From positions 1-48,183 of the forward strand of contig JANQEO010000306.1 of assembly GCA_028278325.1 (NCBI GenBank): DNA of 48,183 nt. Direction: 5' to 3'. Of this stretch, positions 14,519 through 22,506 are shown piece after piece; the stretch's first letter is position 1, and every line of letters starts with the position of its first letter. The stretch is from Candidatus Binatia bacterium. Lineage in GTDB: Bacteria; Desulfobacterota; Binatia; UBA1149; JAJCZL01. The translations under genes were made by a program, and so were the position numbers. The notes beneath the pieces are model-generated. The model saw nothing but the letters and a program-made list of their open reading frames with translations. It was not told where the DNA came from and did no database searches.

Positions 14519-15241
14519 ATGAGCGGCGGGCAGGGGCCTGAGCGGCGGCTCGCCGGCGAGCTAGTCGAGATCGCCAGGTTTCGAGCCAAATACGGGCCCG
14601 TCGAGCTACAGGTCGACGATGACTGTCAGGCCGCGTCCCCGAGGCTCGGGCTTTTCCAACCCGAGGCCCCGGAATCCCATATCGATCCCCAGGAATTGCT
14701 GCGCTCGAAGTCTGTCGAGGAACCTCCCTACTGGTTGCTGTTATGGATCGGTGCCCGCGCCATCGCCCATGAGATGCTTACGGAACCGCCACCGGCCGGC
14801 GCCAGGGTACTGGACCTGGGCTGCGGCCTCGGCCTCAGCGGACTCGCCGCAGGGCAAGGCGGGGCCCACGTCACCTTCTGCGACAAGATCGAGGCTTGCC
14901 TGGGCTTCGCGGCAGCCAGCGCTGAAGCCAATGGACTGAGAAACTTCGAGACCGTCAAGGCGGACTTTGTCCAAGATAGTCTCGGCCGTCGCTTCGACCT
15001 CATCCTCGCAGCCGACATCGTCTACGATCCGGCTTCCTACGGTGCACTGGCCGATTTTCTCGACCAGCACCTGGACGAATCCGGCTCCGTACTGCTGACG
15101 GAAAGCCTGAGGGCAGATGCGGGGGTTTTTCTACAAGCCATGAAGGATCGTGGATTCGGTGACGAACGGCGGGCGATGTGGGTGATGGAAGAAGGCCGGC
15201 GCGAACGAACCTGGCTGCACCGGCTCTGCAGAATCGCCTAG
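14519..15241 (+). CDS. class I methyltransferase of the Methyltransf_16 / ETFB-lysine-methyltransferase type
   Basis: 240 residues, soluble. The segment PPYWLLLWIGARAIAHEML before the SAM fold is the substrate-side signature of protein (lysine) methyltransferases related to METTL20/ETFBKMT and METTL21. Motif I is RVLDLGCGLGLSG (about residues 97-109), the second-strand acidic residue is in TFCDKIE, and a D at ILAADIVYD follows. Members methylate lysines on electron-transfer flavoprotein, ribosomal or chaperone proteins. The substrate here is not evident and no etf gene is nearby. The ATG has only a weak upstream ribosome site. It converges with the YkgJ-like gene, leaving 10 bases between stops. 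Confidence 0.8.
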   Translation: MSGGQGPERRLAGELVEIARFRAKYGPVELQVDDDCQAASPRLGLFQPEAPESHIDPQELLRSKSVEEPPYWLLLWIGARAIAHEMLTEPPPAGARVLDLGCGLGLSGLAAGQGGAHVTFCDKIEACLGFAAASAEANGLRNFETVKADFVQDSLGRRFDLILAADIVYDPASYGALADFLDQHLDESGSVLLTESLRADAGVFLQAMKDRGFGDERRAMWVMEEGRRERTWLHRLCRIA

Positions 15242-15251
15242 CCGGGCCGGC

Positions 15252-15665
15252 TCATCCGCCGGGGTCGGGCTCGACCAACAGCTCTTCGGTTTCCTCGGGC
15301 GAGTAAACCCGGCCCTGGTCGATGCCCTCGCACATTGCCCGCACTTCATCGGTCCAACCGTTCTCGTCCACGAAGGTCGTCCAGAAGGGAAAGGTACGGC
15401 ACTGGAAGGGACGCGCCTCGTAGACCGTGCACTGATTGGTTTCCCCGTCGAGAAAGATGCATCGATCACCCTCGAACAGCAGTTCTCGCCAACCCCCTTC
15501 GTCCACCTTGGTGTATCGGCTGCGGAAGGTCTTCCGGGGCACGTCGAGAAGCTTGGCAAGGGCCTTCACTTCGGCATCATTGACGTAGACGTAGGCGTAT
15601 TCCCCGCGAATGCGGCAGCACTTGCCGCAGGACGTGCACTCGAAGCGTAGCGGGGGAACACTCAC
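15252..15665 (-). CDS. YkgJ-family cysteine-cluster protein
   Basis: The GTG at 15665 (MSVPPLRFEC) is chosen since GGAG lies four bases upstream; an in-frame TTG at 15692 is a weaker alternative. The protein has the family hallmark CTSCGKCCR near the N-terminus, then DRCIFLD, QCTVYEARPFQCRTFPFW and a later Cys in VRAMCEG. This eight-cysteine arrangement is thought to hold a zinc or iron-sulfur centre (Pfam CxxCxxCC, putative zinc- or iron-chelating domain). The role is unknown across the family. The Arg-Pro-Phe-x-Cys motif is intact, so the copy looks functional. 137 residues, cytosolic. Confidence 0.85.
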   Translation of the reverse strand: MSVPPLRFECTSCGKCCRIRGEYAYVYVNDAEVKALAKLLDVPRKTFRSRYTKVDEGGWRELLFEGDRCIFLDGETNQCTVYEARPFQCRTFPFWTTFVDENGWTDEVRAMCEGIDQGRVYSPEETEELLVEPDPGG

Positions 15666-15799
15666 GCTTCTCCATTGCGAAGGCCCGCGCAAAGCGCAAG
15701 TCGGAGCGCGAAGTTTTTCCCCGCACGCGCCGCACCCGGCGCTACACTGGTAGGCACGGGGCGCATGTCTGGGACGGCGCCCCGAAAACTACCACCGAT

Positions 15800-17200
15800 A
15801 TGGTTTCATCGAGCCTCGCCAGCAACGGTTCCTTTTACCCTCGGGCCCCGAAGCGAAGCTCGGATACCGGGCTGTCTCGCTCCTTCCTTCTCAACCTGAT
15901 CCTCAAGACCCTCTACTACCGCCAGGAGATGCTGGGCCACGAGATCGGCCGCGAGCTGTGCGTGCCGTTCTCCGTCATCGACGAACACGTCAGCACTCTG
16001 CGCCGCGAGAACCTGATAGAGGTCAGCGGGGCGGCCACGACCACTTCGGCAACGTATCGTTTCAAGATCTCCGACCAGGGCCGCGAACGCGCCCGCCAGG
16101 CTCTGAAGGTCAGCCACTACGTAGGCCCGGCCCCGGTCACCCTCGAGCAATACATCGAAGGGATACTCGAACAGACGAGCGCCAGGCCCCATCTCAACCG
16201 CGATGCGTTGCGCAATGCCCTGTCGTCACTGGTTCTACCGGCCGAGGTCATCGAGCAGATCGGCCCCGCCTTGGAGTCACAAAGGGCACTGTTTCTTCAC
16301 GGTGAACCCGGCAACGGTAAGACCGCTCTAGCAGAAGCCATCGGTCAAGCCCTGGGCGGCGACCTGTTGATGCCCCACGCGGTCGAGATCGACAACCACG
16401 TGATCAAGGTGCTCGACCCTATCTTCCACGGCGAGAGCGAAGCCAACCCGGGCGCCGCCCTCGATGCTCTAACCAACAACGTCAACGACCCGGTCTTTAC
16501 CGGCGAAGAGGTCTCGGGTCCCGCGCGTGTCTACGACGAGGGCGTGACGACCAACACACCCACCGACAAGCTCGACGACCGCTGGGTTCCGGTGAAGCGG
16601 CCGGTCGTGTTCGCCGGCGGCGAATTGGATCTGGAGATGCTCGACCTCACGCACAACGAGCGTGAGGGCTATTACGAAGCGCCGCTCCACATGAAGGCCA
16701 ACGGCGGGGTGTTCATCATCGACGATTTCGGCCGTCAATTGGTCAAGCCCCGCGACCTGCTCAACCGCTGGATCGTTCCCCTGGACAAGGGCATCGACTT
16801 CCTGACCCTGCATACCGGGCGAAAGTTTCCCATCCCCTTCCATGCGATGGTCATCTTCGCGACCAACCTGAGTCCGCATGACCTGGTCGACGACGCCTTC
16901 CTGCGCCGCATCCATTACAAGGTGGAAATGGGAGCGCCGGGGCCGTCCGACTATCGCGAGATATTCTGGCGTCAGTGCGCTCAGTACAGCATCGATCCGA
17001 GCCACGAGGCCATCGAGCACATCTACCGCCGCTACTACAAGGGCATGCGGATCCCGGTGCGAGCCTGTCACCCGCGCGACCTCATCCAGAAGGTCGTCGA
17101 GGTGGCCCGCTGGAACGGAGAAAAGCCGGAGCTGTCGATCGAGTTGATCGATCTGGTCTGCCGGAGCTACTTCCTCGCCGACGAAGAGACCCTGGACTGA
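15800..17200 (+). CDS. AAA ATPase with N-terminal winged helix, function unknown
   Basis: 466 residues. The first ~110 residues form a winged-helix-like domain (TGLSRSFLLNLILKTLYY, GHEIGRELCVPFSVIDEHV, LRRENLIEVSG). A AAA ATPase follows with Walker A GEPGNGKT (168-175), Walker B GGVFIIDDFG (302-311) and sensor/arginine region FATNLSPHDLVDDAFLRRI. The insertion between Walker A and B is long (about 125 residues) with DPVFTGEEVSGPARVYDEG. Related proteins occur in deltaproteobacteria and Acidobacteria (recall), but no substrate is established. The ATG at 15800 has no obvious Shine-Dalgarno site. The winged helix suggests DNA or protein docking. A neighbouring secreted protein follows 49 bases later. 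Confidence 0.75.
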   Translation: MVSSSLASNGSFYPRAPKRSSDTGLSRSFLLNLILKTLYYRQEMLGHEIGRELCVPFSVIDEHVSTLRRENLIEVSGAATTTSATYRFKISDQGRERARQALKVSHYVGPAPVTLEQYIEGILEQTSARPHLNRDALRNALSSLVLPAEVIEQIGPALESQRALFLHGEPGNGKTALAEAIGQALGGDLLMPHAVEIDNHVIKVLDPIFHGESEANPGAALDALTNNVNDPVFTGEEVSGPARVYDEGVTTNTPTDKLDDRWVPVKRPVVFAGGELDLEMLDLTHNEREGYYEAPLHMKANGGVFIIDDFGRQLVKPRDLLNRWIVPLDKGIDFLTLHTGRKFPIPFHAMVIFATNLSPHDLVDDAFLRRIHYKVEMGAPGPSDYREIFWRQCAQYSIDPSHEAIEHIYRRYYKGMRIPVRACHPRDLIQKVVEVARWNGEKPELSIELIDLVCRSYFLADEETLD

Positions 17201-17249
17201 CCGCACCGGCAAGCTTCAAAACCGCCTGGGATTCGTGTACAGGTGGCCC

Positions 17250-17828
17250 ATGTCACGACTCCCGGTAGCATCCCTCACCGCAATCGTCTGTCTTGCCCTG
17301 CTCTGGCCCGCCCCTGCGCGTTCGCATCGCGGGCCGGCCATGGACCACTCCGGGTGCCACAAGGATCACCGGGAGAAGAACTACCACTGCCACAAGGGCG
17401 AGATGGACAACCTCTACTTCCGCTCGAAGGCCGACATGATCAAGATGCGCAAGACCGGCGAGGACACGACCATCGAGGCGCCCGAAGAAACCTTCCTCGG
17501 CGACCTGTTTGGTAACTCTAAGCGCAAAGCCGCGAAACAAGACAAGAAGACCGGCGAGCTGGAAGCAAGGGTCAAAGCGCTGGAGAGTCAGCTCGAAGGC
17601 GGCGCCGCGGCCCAGGCGGCTCCTGCGGCCGCTGCCGGCGCACCTGTCGCGGAGAGCGCCGTCCAAACTCGCGCAGCCGCCCCCGCCCCGTCGTCACACT
17701 CCTCCTTCCCGGTGCGGGCCAACGAGGCCGAGGATCGCCTCTTCCGTCTCAAACGCCTCTACGAGAAAGGCCTGATCACCGAAGAAGAGTACGACGCCAA
17801 GCGCAAGGAGATACTCGACACTCTCTAG
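17250..17828 (+). CDS. secreted YHCH-motif protein with C-terminal SHOCT domain
   Basis: The start MSRLPVASL at 17250 begins a signal peptide ending near PAPARSHRG; an in-frame GTG at 17235 is less likely. After cleavage comes a His/Cys motif, SGCHKDHREKNYHCHKG, as in YHYH-type small metal-binding modules. A charged region, a predicted coiled coil (ELEARVKALESQL) and an Ala/Pro-rich linker follow. The last ~30 residues (RLFRLKRLYEKGLITEEEY) are a typical SHOCT domain, an oligomerisation module. Cellular site: exported. Function unknown; metal-dependent assembly is a guess. The stop overlaps the opposite TetR gene by 4 bases. Confidence 0.75.
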   Translation: MSRLPVASLTAIVCLALLWPAPARSHRGPAMDHSGCHKDHREKNYHCHKGEMDNLYFRSKADMIKMRKTGEDTTIEAPEETFLGDLFGNSKRKAAKQDKKTGELEARVKALESQLEGGAAAQAAPAAAAGAPVAESAVQTRAAAPAPSSHSSFPVRANEAEDRLFRLKRLYEKGLITEEEYDAKRKEILDTL

Positions 17829-18538
17829 CGCCGGGTAGAGTCGATTCCGAGCATTCGGTCGCCCAAGACCAGCGCGTCTTCCAAACTGCCGAGTACGTCG
17901 CCGGCTCCCGAGTCGAGCGCATGTGCGACGAAGGTATCCGAGATCGTCATGATGTTGGCCGCGACCAAGTCCGGGCTCAACCCGGCCCGAAACTCTCCCG
18001 CCTCCAGCCCCTCGCGGCATATCTCAGCCACGTAGCTTATGAAGACCCGGCTGGTGTTGCGCACCTGACCCGAGAGCTGATCCTTGACCTCCCATTGCAC
18101 GGCGTCGGTGTCGGACACGTAGACCCGCAGCTGGTCGAGAACCAGAGAGAACAGTTCGAACAAGACCGTCTGCAACTCGTGAATCTTGGCCGTGGGCGTC
18201 GCGCACTGGTCTACACGCCCCTTCACCATGGAGAAGAACCGCGCCTGCTCTCGCTCGACCAGATGCCGGAAGATCTCGTCCTTTCCGCGGAACAGCTTGT
18301 AGAAAGTCCCTATGGAGATCTCGGCACGCTGGGCTATGTCGCTGACGGTAGCGCGGGACAGGGTCTTTTCGGCGAAGACCTCCCAGGCCGCATCGAGGAC
18401 CAGATCCATCCGGAACCGGTGTTCTCGTTCGCGGCGGGTCAGACAGTCGGGATCGACCTGCCCGTCGAGGGCGTAGGCGGTCGGGATGACTTCCTGGGCA
18501 GCAAGGGCGGCCCGGCGCTTTGGAGTGGCGGCTTGCAC
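17825..18538 (-). CDS. TetR-family transcriptional regulator
   Basis: 237 residues with a GTG start. A basic N-terminal tail (about 35 residues) precedes the TetR helix-turn-helix: RMDLVLDAAWEVFAEK, then ATVSDIAQRAEISIGTFYKLF. The C-terminal part is all-helical with a ligand pocket (ELFSLVLDQLRVYV, ISYVAEICREGLEAGEF). Ligand and target are not visible. It sits right downstream (65 bases) of a minus-strand acyl-CoA synthetase, so regulation of fatty-acid or aromatic acyl-CoA metabolism is plausible, as for many TetR neighbours of FadD-like genes. No operator was found in the gap. Confidence 0.85.
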   Translation of the reverse strand: MQAATPKRRAALAAQEVIPTAYALDGQVDPDCLTRREREHRFRMDLVLDAAWEVFAEKTLSRATVSDIAQRAEISIGTFYKLFRGKDEIFRHLVEREQARFFSMVKGRVDQCATPTAKIHELQTVLFELFSLVLDQLRVYVSDTDAVQWEVKDQLSGQVRNTSRVFISYVAEICREGLEAGEFRAGLSPDLVAANIMTISDTFVAHALDSGAGDVLGSLEDALVLGDRMLGIDSTRR

Positions 18539-18603
18539 GAACGCCGGGACAATAGAGCCACGTCCCGGCCTGTGTCAACGAGCCCGCCCTGAGGCCCTAA
18601 CCT

Positions 18604-20424
18604 CTAACGCTCGAGCAACTGGAGACGCTCTGCCGCCACGAACTTCTCCCTCAACCCTGCGTAGTCCTCCGGCCCGAAGGGCTTGAACGCCTTGTCTCCC
18701 CGCTCGCGCCAGTAGATGCGGTCGCCGACGTTGCCGGGATTGAAGTGCTCGGCCTTGAGATTGCGCACGAGTATCTTCTGCGTACCGGTGTAGGTGAAGT
18801 CATCGACCACGCGCACGAAGTCCGGGAACCATTTCCGGTCCATCCCGCCGTGCTCGACGTGCTCCTCGCAAAAACCGAAGAACCCGGCCGGGTCGAACTC
18901 GGCGCCTTCGCGCATCTTCACGGCGGCCATGACCAGCTCGTCCGAGACCACGCAGGGCACGCCGTAGGCGGCGGCCAGAGGGATGTCGGGATGTTCCGAG
19001 ATCATGCGCGCGACCTGCAAGGCCGAGAAGTTCTCGCCGTCCTTACGGATCCAATCATCGGTTCGGCCGTCGAAGTAGAGATAGCGCTTGCCGTCACGCA
19101 CCAATACGTGCCCGAGATCACCGGAGTGATACACGCCGTCTCGGTACTTGGCGGTATCGGCATCGGGGTTGTCGAAATAGCCCTGGAACAAGGAGGTATC
19201 GGGCGCCACCCGGCAGATCTCACCGACCGCTTCGTCGTAGTTGAGGATCTTGCCGTCCTCGTCGAGTTCGGCCGGAGGCTTTTCGTTGTCGTCGGCGTCT
19301 AGGATCTTCACGGCGGCGTCTGTGATCTCGCCGACGCTTCCGCGCGGATCGCCCTGACGGCGGAACGTGCTGATGGCCGCTTCGGTCGACCCGTAGAGCT
19401 CGAACATGTCCTCGAGGTCGAGCCAGTCCATGAACTTGTCGATGTCCGGAGGCGCCGCGCCGTTGCCGACGGCATAGCGCAGATGGTTGTCGGGGTTGCT
19501 CGTCACCTCCTGCCTCAGCCTGGCTTCGTCGCCTGCGTAGGTCTTTGCGAGAGACGACAGCACATAGTGCACGGGCTCGCCCACGTAGTTCCAGTAGGTC
19601 ACACCGTACTCGAGCACATCGGGCACGAAGCTGCTGGCGCTGAAGCGCTCGCGCAGGCCCACGCTTCCCCCTACCCAAAACGCCGGCATGAAGCCCACGA
19701 ACATGGAGTTGGAGTGGAACAAAGGCATACAGGTGTAGCCGACATCGTCTTGCCCGAGACCGAGCTGTTGGGAAACGAACATGCCGGTGGCACACAGCTT
19801 CATGTGGTTGTTGTTGATGCCCTTCGGCAGCCCGGTGGTGCCGGAGGTATAGATGACCATGAGGTTGGACTCGGGGCTGACCTCTACGTCCGGATATGCC
19901 AACCCTTCGCCCGTTTGTCCGACCTCGCGGTCCAGGCAGGCGCGGTAGTCGAACTCGGGGCTTACCTGGCCGCCTTGAGTGGGCAGCACGAGGATGTTCT
20001 CGGGAGAAACGGTCTCGAGCTGGTCGCGCACCTTGTCGATCTCACCCAGGAAGCGCTCGTCGACGATGAGGAGGCGTGAGCGCGAATGATTTATGACTCC
20101 GGCCAAAGGCCCGCCGCGCAGACCGGTATTGATGCCGAACAGGGTCATGCCCGCGATGCCGCAGCCTCCGAACAACGCCGCGAGCTCGAGATGGTTCTCG
20201 AGCATCATGGCCACATGGCCGGGCTTGTCGTCGTTGGACTCGCCTAGGCGCCCGACCAGGAAGTGGGCGACTCTGGCCGACTCGTCCCTGAATTGCCGGT
20301 AGGTCCATGCACGCTCGTGCTGACGCAGAAATACCTTGTCTTTGGCTTCCGGATGCTCGGCTCTGGCCTGCAACTGGGCAGGCAGAGTCATGTCTGCTTC
20401 GAAAAGTAGGGGACCGCTGGACAC
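18604..20424 (-). CDS. AMP-forming acyl-CoA synthetase (FadD/FATP-like)
   Basis: 606 residues, member of the ANL superfamily: acid + ATP + CoA to acyl-CoA + AMP + PPi. The P-loop is VIYTSGTTGLPKGI, A5 region YGSTEAAIS, A7 region YHSGDLGH, A8 hinge DGRTDDWIRKDGENF, and the A10 Lys is in GTQKILVRNLK. The overall layout resembles very-long-chain acyl-CoA synthetase/FATP proteins rather than classical FadD. GTG start with GGAGGAGC five bases before it. No signal peptide. The aliphatic substrate is inferred, and bile-acid or steroid acids are possible. It is followed by the TetR gene. Confidence 0.9.
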   Translation of the reverse strand: MSSGPLLFEADMTLPAQLQARAEHPEAKDKVFLRQHERAWTYRQFRDESARVAHFLVGRLGESNDDKPGHVAMMLENHLELAALFGGCGIAGMTLFGINTGLRGGPLAGVINHSRSRLLIVDERFLGEIDKVRDQLETVSPENILVLPTQGGQVSPEFDYRACLDREVGQTGEGLAYPDVEVSPESNLMVIYTSGTTGLPKGINNNHMKLCATGMFVSQQLGLGQDDVGYTCMPLFHSNSMFVGFMPAFWVGGSVGLRERFSASSFVPDVLEYGVTYWNYVGEPVHYVLSSLAKTYAGDEARLRQEVTSNPDNHLRYAVGNGAAPPDIDKFMDWLDLEDMFELYGSTEAAISTFRRQGDPRGSVGEITDAAVKILDADDNEKPPAELDEDGKILNYDEAVGEICRVAPDTSLFQGYFDNPDADTAKYRDGVYHSGDLGHVLVRDGKRYLYFDGRTDDWIRKDGENFSALQVARMISEHPDIPLAAAYGVPCVVSDELVMAAVKMREGAEFDPAGFFGFCEEHVEHGGMDRKWFPDFVRVVDDFTYTGTQKILVRNLKAEHFNPGNVGDRIYWRERGDKAFKPFGPEDYAGLREKFVAAERLQLLER

Positions 20425-20527
20425 CTGTGCTCCTCCTGAATTGGTAGTGAGAGAGGAACTAGCTAGCAGATGTCGCCAGCCGAGGGGAGAGCCGCGAGCA
20501 CCGGCCTGACCGCGCCTGCGGGCCGGC

Positions 20528-22228
20528 CTAGCGGCCTTTGGCTTCGATCTTCTTCCAGGTGTCGCGCAGGGTCACGGTCCTGTTGAATACCAGCCGGCCG
20601 TCGCCTGAGTCCGAGTCGAGGCAAAAGTAGCCCAGGCGCTCGAATTGACAGACGCCGCCCGGCTCCGCGGATACGAGGCTGGGCTCGACCAGCACCTTGG
20701 GAACGACTTCCAATGAGGCCGGGTTGAGCGCCGCGGCCAGATCAGTTCCGTCCTGCCCGGAGAAAGGATCGGCTTCCGAGAACAACCTGTCGTACAGCCT
20801 CGCCTCGGCTTCCAGACAGTGGGCGGCCGAGACCCAATGAAGGGTGGCTTTCACCTTGCGGCCGTCGGGCGCATCACCGCCCTTGGTCGCCGGATCGTAG
20901 GTGCAGCGCAACTCGATGACTTCGCCGCTGGCTTCATCCTTGATGACGTCGGTGCATGTCACGAAGTAAGCGTAGCGCAGCCTCACTTCGCGTCCGGGCG
21001 CCAGGCGGAAGAATTTCTTGTGAGGCTGCTCCTGGAAGTCGTCACGCTCGATGTAGAGGACACGCGAAAACGGCACGCTGCGGGTTCCCGCGGCCTCGTC
21101 CTCCGGGTTGTTGACCGCTTCCAATTCCTCGGTGAGATCTTCCGGGAAGTTTTCGATCACCACCTTCAGCGGCCGCAGCACGGCCATGACACGGGGCGCA
21201 TGCTTGTTGAGATCTTCGCGAACGGCGGCCTCCAGCTGGTCGTACTGCACCGTCCCGTCGCTGCGATTCACGCCCACGCCTTCACAGAAGTTACGCAACG
21301 CAGACGGCGGGTAGCCGCGCCTACGCATGCCCGAAATCGTCGGCATACGGGGATCGTCCCAGCCGGACACGTGCCCTTCCTCGACCAGCCGGCGCAGCAC
21401 ACGCTTGCTCATGACCATGTGGCTGAGGTTGAGCCTGGCGAACTCTATCTGCTGGGGGTGACACTCGACGTCGAGTTGGTCGAGGATCCAGTCATAGAGA
21501 GCCTTGTTGTCGGCGAACTCCAGCGTGCACAGGGAGTGGGTGATCCCCTCTATCGAGTCAGACAGACAGTGGGCGAAATCGTACATGGGGTAGATATGCC
21601 ACTCGTCGCCGGTTCTGTGATGAGAGCTGTGCTGGATCCGGTAGATGACCGGATCTCGCATGCAGATGATCGGAGAGGCCATGTCGATCTTGGCCCTCAG
21701 CACACGCTCGCCGGCCGCGAACTCCCCGGCTTTCATGCGCTGGAACAGATCCAGATTCTCTTCGACGGAACGCTCTCTGTAGGGGCTGTCACGCCCGGGC
21801 TCGGTCAGAGTGCCGCGGTATTCGCGGATCTGCTCGGCATCGAGATCGCAAACGAAGGCCTTGCCGGCACGTATGAGGTCGAGGGCGTATCCGTAGAGCC
21901 GGTCGAAGTAGTCCGAGGCGAAAAACAGATTGTCGGCCCAGTCGAAGCCGAGCCAGCGCACGTCGCCCTGGATCGCACGAACGTACTCGTCCTCCTCGGC
22001 GCTGGGATTGGTGTCGTCGAAGCGCAGGTGGCACACGCCGCCTGCGTTCTCGCCGGCAATGCCGAAGTTCAGGCATATGGACTTTGCATGGCCCAGGTGG
22101 AGGTAGCCGTTGGGCTCGGGCGGAAAGCGGGTAACCACCTTACCGCCGTGCTTCCCCGCTTCCACATCGGAGGCAACGATCGCACGCACGAAATCCCTGG
22201 GAGTTGGCCGGTCGTTGCTGGACACCGA
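20528..22228 (-). CDS. glnS: glutamine--tRNA ligase
   Basis: Class Ic aminoacyl-tRNA synthetase charging tRNA-Gln. The HIGH-type motif is in [15 protein letters not shown], the KMSKS equivalent is in [12 protein letters not shown], and the C-terminal anticodon-binding beta-barrels continue to [11 protein letters not shown]. The GTG at 22228 ([14 protein letters not shown]) matches the usual GlnS start. The open frame extends further to 22318 but would run into tRNA-Glu. Having glnS means Gln-tRNA is charged directly. About 566 residues. Upstream is tRNA-Glu(CTC) on the same strand. Confidence 0.95.
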   Translation of the reverse strand, partial: SVSSNDRPTPRDFVRAIVASDVEAGKHGGKVVTRFPPEPNGYLHLGHAKSICLNFGIAGENAGGVCHLRFDDTNPSAEEDEYVRAIQGDVRWLGFDWADNLFFASDYFDRLYGYALDLIRAGKAFVCDLDAEQIREYRGTLTEPGRDSPYRERSVEENLDLFQRMKAGEFAAGERVLRAKIDMASPIICMRDPVIYRIQHSSHHRTGDEWHIYPMYDFAHCLSDSIEGITHSLCTLEFADNKALYDWILDQLDVECHPQQIEFARLNLSHMVMSKRVLRRLVEEGHVSGWDDPRMPTISGMRRRGYPPSALRNFCEGVGVNRSDGTVQYDQLEAAVREDLNKHAPRVMAVLRPLKVVIENFPEDLTEELEAVNNPEDEAAGTRSVPFSRVLYIERDDFQEQPHKKFFRLAPGREVRLRYAYFVTCTDVIKDEASGEVIELRCTYDPATKGGDAPDGRKVKATLHWVSAAHCLEAEARLYDRLFSEADPFSGQDGTDLAAALNPASLEVVPKVLVEPSLVSAEPGGVCQFERLGYFCLDSDSGDGRLVFNRTVTLRDTWKKIEAKGR

Positions 22229-22306
22229 AGGAATTCTATTGGTAACGCCGGAAAATGTCGCGCTTCCCGCGTAGTTCGCCGGCGCCGCCGCCAGAATAGG
22301 AAACGA

Positions 22307-22381
<75 letters not shown>

Positions 22382-22506
22382 GCAATGCTGGAGCGGACTC
22401 TACGATGGGTTCCCGGCGCCGTCAATATCGCGAGACGGCGGGCGAAACCGGACGGGCCTGACAACACTGGGCGTTTGTGAAATACAGGCCCGAGGAGTGA
22501 TCAGCA

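Noticed and set aside
22459..22488. CTGACA / AATACA as promoter of aconitase
   Set aside because: The start point would fall inside the ribosome site and the -10 match is poor (3 of 6).
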